A stretch of DNA of 64,000 nucleotides, from NCBI RefSeq assembly GCF_019312595.1, contig NZ_JAHWDQ010000004.1, positions 1 to 64,000 on the forward strand. Direction: 5' to 3'. Below the pieces are notes generated by a model. The model did no database searches. It saw nothing but the letters and a program-made list of their open reading frames with translations, and was not told the origin of the DNA. The DNA is from Zhongshania aquimaris. Lineage in GTDB: Bacteria; Pseudomonadota; Gammaproteobacteria; Pseudomonadales; Spongiibacteraceae. Below, in pieces: positions 63,523 to 64,000 of this stretch (positions are counted from its first letter, which is position 1; every line of letters begins with the position of its first letter). The translations under genes were made by a program, and so were the position numbers.

Positions 63523-64000
63523 TGGAAAACCGAGGCTTTACTTTATTTGAACTCATCGCGGCTCTCGCCATAACAGCCATACTCAGCTTCAGCGCCGTTC
63601 CAGCCTTTTACAACCTTCTGCAACAATATCGTCTGCGCTCCGCAGGTCAGCAATTGTTCCATTTTCTCACCAGCGCGAGAGCGACCGCAGTAATGCGTAG
63701 CAAACAAATCACCGCAGAAAATAGCGATGGCGATTGGTCTACGGGCGCGACACTGTTCGAGGACGACAATGGCAATGGAGCACAGGACAACGGCGAAGCC
63801 GTTTTGCTACGCTTGGGAAATCAAGGAAATGTGCAAATACAAGGAAACCGCTGGGTTGCGGATTATGTCATGTTTGCGCCCGACGGCAGCGCTCAAACCA
63901 CTAGCGGTGCCTTTCAGGTCGGCACAATTACCGTCTGCCAGGCCGGATATAACGAGGCATATCAGTTAATTATTAGCATCGGTGGTCGAGTACGAATGAT
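63523..64000 (+). CDS. FimT-like prepilin (GspH domain), cut by the window end
   Basis: Open from ATG at 63523, with AAGGAG 7 bases upstream, to the last base; the stop lies beyond the window. The visible 159 codons read as a prepilin: leader MENRG, then FTLFELIAALAITAILSFSAVPAF. The GspH-type phrase LRSAGQQLFHFLTSARATAVMRS follows, then an acidic loop DNGNGAQDNGE and a Cys in ITVCQAG. It is a third FimT-like gene, pointing away from the two minor-pilin sets, and may be a lone FimT. Confidence 0.85.

Noticed and set aside
1-64000. CRISPR arrays, insertion sequences, prophage genes, tRNA genes
   Set aside because: Looked for on both strands; no regular spaced repeats, transposase or integrase reading frames, phage structural genes, or tRNA cloverleaf could be supported.

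Overview
The window reads as chromosome from a heterotrophic marine-type gammaproteobacterium. Its long class II IlvC with a divergent ilvY, the bamD / rluD-pgeF-clpB block, pilS-pilR with minor pilins, the CrbS/CrbR acetate switch and a CYP153 alkane hydroxylase together suggest a hydrocarbon-using member of Cellvibrionales/Spongiibacteraceae (Zhongshania-like). That placement is inference from gene content; no rRNA gene lies inside the window to test it. The left edge does hold tandem rRNA-type promoters and a boxB/boxA/boxC leader pointing left, so a 16S gene should begin just outside.

Layout. 0-5.5 kb: rRNA promoters, msrPQ (periplasmic methionine sulfoxide repair), pssA, and the divergent ilvY/ilvC pair. 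5.5-13 kb: an accessory lipid/alkane module on the minus strand (TonB receptor, [2Fe-2S] ferredoxin, CYP153-type P450, membrane desaturase), with a plus-strand AraC regulator and a small secreted protein beside it. 13-23 kb: an acetate module with a two-subunit Na+/solute symporter, a DcaP-like porin, acs and the CrbR/CrbS two-component pair. Three copies of a 14-bp palindrome sit in front of the transporter, porin and acs units. 23-32 kb: rapA, a small conserved-looking gene, an alpha/beta hydrolase, an HNH protein (YajD), a G-rich repeat element, a secreted CAP-lectin fusion, and ilvIH. 32-37 kb: a DUF4124 gene and an uncharacterised envelope operon (DUF4331, lipoprotein, TPR protein, HupE/UreJ-like membrane protein). 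37-46 kb: clpB behind a strong heat-shock promoter match, pgeF, rluD, bamD, a duplicated terminator-bearing palindromic repeat, glpD and nadE. 46-64 kb: pilSR, then two tandem type IV minor-pilin sets, each with its own pilY1, and the start of a further fimT-like gene running off the right edge.

How the parts fit together. Acetate enters through the porin and symporter and is activated by Acs under CrbSR control. Alkanes or fatty acids probably enter through the TonB receptor and are oxidised by the P450/ferredoxin pair; their beta-oxidation would yield acetyl-CoA. The two pilin sets encode alternative tip complexes for one pilus machine, because no major pilin or assembly motor is present here. 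The least understood units are the DUF4331-HupE operon, the two divergent PilY1 tips, the CAP-lectin protein and the two repeat elements at about 28.2 kb and 42.4-42.8 kb.
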